This document shows, in pieces, positions 23,857 to 25,841 of a DNA stretch of 25,841 nt. A program made the position numbers and the translations under genes. Position 1 is the stretch's first letter. Each line of letters starts with the position of its first letter. Below the pieces are notes generated by a model. The model was not told where the DNA came from. It was given only the letters and a program-made list of their open reading frames with translations, and searched no databases. The DNA is from a virus, in the IMG/VR virus record IMGVR_UViG_3300027333_000122, positions 1 through 25,841 of that record; one strand, written 5' to 3'.

Positions 23857-25458
23857 ATGACCTTGCAGGCCACCACCCGCCGATCGCCGACCTACACGGG
23901 GACTGGCGTGTCGGTGCCCTACGCTTTCGCGTTCAAGGTGTTCAGCGCCGCGGACGTGGCGGTGTACACCGCTGACACCACAGGCGCAGAGTCGCAGATG
24001 ATCGGTGGCTACACCGTCGCGCTCAACAGCGACCAGGAAAGCAGCCCCGGCGGTAGCGTCACCTTGACGACCCCGTTGCCCGCCGGGTTCCGGCTGACCC
24101 TCGTCGGCGGTGTCGCGTTGTCCCAGCCGGCGGACCTGCCTGACGGGGGCTCCTACCGGGCGCAGTCGGTAGAAGACGCGCTGGACCGCATCGTCATGCA
24201 GGTCCAGCAGGTCGACGAGAAGATCGGCCGGGCCCTCCTGCTGCCGGTCAACGCCGGTCAGACGCCCCCGCAGCTGCCGGTGCCTGTGCCCAACGGCTTC
24301 ATCGGTTGGGATGGTGAGGCCGAAAAGCTCGTCAACCTGGACGCCGCGGAGCTCGTCACGACAGTGGCCTACGGCAGCGTGAGCGTCACCCCTTTCGTAG
24401 GGACGGGGGTCGCACTGCAGTCCATCGTGCTGGACACGAACCCCGCCAGCGTCAACAACATCCAGGTCTTCATCGAAGGCGCCGCGCAAACTCCTGGCTA
24501 CGACTTCGTCTGGGACTCCAACCGCACCATCATCTTCCCCGCCCCGGTGACCTTGGGCGCCGTCGGCTTCGTGCGCTACAACCAAGCGCTGCCTGTTGGT
24601 GAAGTCGCCACCAACTCGGTCGCCACCAGCATGATCCAGGATGGCGCAGTCACGTTGGACAAGCTGGCCATCGACACCGCCCTCGCCCTGGTTAGCGCCA
24701 GCTCTCGCCAAAAAATTCAACCGCTCACCGCGTTCGTGCCGGGGGGCCTGTTTGGTGCCATACAGATCAAGCTGGACCCCACCGTGCTGGACTTCGGGGC
24801 CGGGGTGGCTCAAGAAGTTTTCACCCCGCTGACCCTGGTGGTGCCGGCCACCGCGTCGCTCGGCGCCCCGACGGCAGCACCGGTCAGCACGCTCGCGGTG
24901 CTGGCGTTCCTTGCAAGCGATGGTGGCGTCGCGCTGGGGGTCGTGAACCTCGCGGGCGGTGTCTCTGTTGACGAGTCTGCGCCCGCCAACGCTGCGTTGA
25001 TCGGGGCCAGCTCGCTGCTGGCCAACACCATCTACGCCTCGGCCGCGCAGACGTCTCGCCCGTATCGTGTGGTCGGGCTCATCCAGGCCACCTGGGTCTC
25101 CGGCAGCGGCTGGGCAAGCGGTAGCCTGAAGGTGATGGGCGCGGGACTGCAGGCCACCGCGGCGTTGTCCTCTTTCGGGATGGGCCAGCTGTACCGTCCG
25201 GCGGGGGGCGCCCGCGCGCTGGGGGTCAGCTACTACAACCCCTCGAGCCGCCCCATCTTCGTGACCGTCACCGCGGTGTTTACCGGTGCGGGCGGGACGC
25301 TGAACGCTGTGGTCGGTACCGAAAACGCTGGTGGGTCTGCCCCGTCGCACGGGGCCACCGCGGTCAACGTGTGCTTCGTGGTTCCCCCTGGCCAGCGCTA
25401 CGCGGTGACCCCCTCGGGCGGCACAGTTTCTGCACTGCAGTGGAGCGAGATGAGCTGA
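23857..25458 (+). CDS. Tail fibre protein with T7 gp17-type N-terminal domain
   Basis: This 533-aa protein starts with a domain of the T7 tail fibre N-terminal type (about residues 1-125): YTGTGVSVPYAFAFKVFSAADVAVY, then IGGYTVALN, and LPDGGSYRAQSVEDALDRIV followed by a short coiled coil (quoted in part). This part docks to the nozzle. A strand-rich repeat follows (about 175-245, FVGTGVALQSIVLDTNPASV), then GEVATNSVATSMIQDGAVTLDKLA-like shaft sequence near residue 255, and a C-terminal globular region (about 290-533) that probably binds the receptor. GGAG at 23845-23848 is the ribosome site. The gene has its own promoter-like element and a TGATG overlap with the next gene. The receptor is unknown. 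Confidence 0.87.
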   Translation: MTLQATTRRSPTYTGTGVSVPYAFAFKVFSAADVAVYTADTTGAESQMIGGYTVALNSDQESSPGGSVTLTTPLPAGFRLTLVGGVALSQPADLPDGGSYRAQSVEDALDRIVMQVQQVDEKIGRALLLPVNAGQTPPQLPVPVPNGFIGWDGEAEKLVNLDAAELVTTVAYGSVSVTPFVGTGVALQSIVLDTNPASVNNIQVFIEGAAQTPGYDFVWDSNRTIIFPAPVTLGAVGFVRYNQALPVGEVATNSVATSMIQDGAVTLDKLAIDTALALVSASSRQKIQPLTAFVPGGLFGAIQIKLDPTVLDFGAGVAQEVFTPLTLVVPATASLGAPTAAPVSTLAVLAFLASDGGVALGVVNLAGGVSVDESAPANAALIGASSLLANTIYASAAQTSRPYRVVGLIQATWVSGSGWASGSLKVMGAGLQATAALSSFGMGQLYRPAGGARALGVSYYNPSSRPIFVTVTAVFTGAGGTLNAVVGTENAGGSAPSHGATAVNVCFVVPPGQRYAVTPSGGTVSALQWSEMS

Positions 25459-25841
25459 TGCCATACTTCAAACACCCCCAGACCGGGCTGCACTTCCTCG
25501 ACTCCGTCGAGCACGCCGGCATGCTGCCGCCAGGGTGCGAGCCCATCTCCGACGAGCACGCGCAGATCATCCTGCAGGCCCAGGCCGCAGAGCAGGCCTC
25601 GGTCCCTCCGCTTGTGGTCACCCCGCTCCAGGCCTTCGCCGCGCTGGAGCAGTTCGGGTTGCTGCCTGCCGCCCTCGCCTACATCGACGCGCCCACCACC
25701 CCGCCGCTGGTGCGCCTTGCGTGGCTTGGCGCCACGGAGTTCCGGCGCGACAGCTTGCTGGTGATGAACGCCGCGCTGGTGCTGGGGCTGACGGACGCCA
25801 CCCTCGACGCTCTCTTCCTCGCTGCCGCTGCTGTGAACGTA
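25458..25841 (+). CDS. Tail-fibre-assembly-like protein (3' end beyond the window)
   Basis: ATG 25458 overlaps the tail fibre stop (TGATG), and 128 codons are open to the right edge. The N-terminus (MPYFKHPQTGLHFLDSVEHA, then LPPGCEPISDEHAQ) resembles tail-fibre assembly/chaperone-type proteins, with a short beta-start and a P-G-C-x-P-I-S/T-x-E-x-A pattern. The later part (TPLQAFAALEQFGLLPAALA, then RDSLLVMNAALVLGLTDATL and DALFLAAAAV) matches a helical C-terminal module often found on phage tail proteins of this class. It probably helps fold or trimerise the fibre encoded just upstream. The stop codon is not in the window. Confidence 0.75.
   Translation, partial: MPYFKHPQTGLHFLDSVEHAGMLPPGCEPISDEHAQIILQAQAAEQASVPPLVVTPLQAFAALEQFGLLPAALAYIDAPTTPPLVRLAWLGATEFRRDSLLVMNAALVLGLTDATLDALFLAAAAVNV

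Noticed and set aside
24519-24527. CAACCGCAC, a - strand copy of the promoter upstream box
   Set aside because: It lies inside the fibre coding region. At 17 bases spacing the - strand reads GTAGCC, with no ACAAT-type box, so it is treated as a chance copy.
23308-25464. 718-codon - strand frame opposite the tail fibre gene
   Set aside because: Shadow of a well-supported + strand fibre gene.
23857-25841. A diversity-generating retroelement target as in BPP-1
   Set aside because: I see no variable-repeat-like duplicated stretch, template repeat or reverse transcriptase gene in the window, although flanking sequence is not visible.
1-25841. tRNA genes, CRISPR arrays, insertion sequences and attachment sites
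   Set aside because: None was recognised on reading; gaps are too short for most and show no repeats beyond those listed.

Overview
The window is a block of late (virion) genes from a tailed phage or prophage with podovirus morphology. Every gene is on the + strand and packed tightly, with many ATGA/TGATG overlaps. The DNA is GC-rich with strongly GC-ending codons. Together with the Bordetella phage BPP-1-like capsid genes and GACAAT-type -10 boxes, this suggests a betaproteobacterial (Burkholderiales-like) host, but that is inference. No terminase, replication, lysis, integration, tRNA or CRISPR genes lie in the window. No gene-free stretch reaches 300 bases; the longest gap (7938-8043) holds a terminator and a promoter-like element.

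Layout: (1) 1-229, the end of a small pre-portal gene, distorted by a perfect 70-bp inverted repeat beginning at base 1. (2) 229-1923, portal. (3) 1935-5297, two tail-spike-like genes sharing an N-terminal anchor module, one a beta-helix candidate and one ending in an SGNH hydrolase. (4) 5343-7937, capsid module (Bbp19-like protein, scaffold, major capsid protein, cement protein, small protein), closed by a strong intrinsic terminator. (5) 8044-13911, a small ORF, tail tube adaptor, nozzle, T7 gp13-like protein and two internal core proteins. (6) 13912-23797, a giant polyvalent protein of 2,676 codons and a 699-aa continuation in the next frame. (7) 23857-25841, T7-type tail fibre and a tail-fibre-assembly-like gene cut by the window edge.

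The modules appear to be set out by a repeated bipartite element, GTGCGGTTG-N17/18-(N)ACAAT. Four copies sit just upstream of gene starts, at 5305, 7983, 8198 and 23800. I read them as a family of late promoters; two place the -10-like box exactly six bases from the ATG, which implies leaderless mRNAs.

The giant protein looks like an injected virion payload. It carries an ART-like domain, a possible HhH-type domain, an HDxxGH domain, a second and clearer ADP-ribosyltransferase domain, and an HExxH metallopeptidase. In its Gly/Ala-rich linker (about 17525-17902) the typical codon signature switches to the +1 frame, where two consecutive small ORFs lie. One has the PLTRxNY motif I recognise from free-standing small phage proteins. 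This gene-within-gene or gene-fusion site, and the frame break at about 21698, are the most unusual parts of the window.
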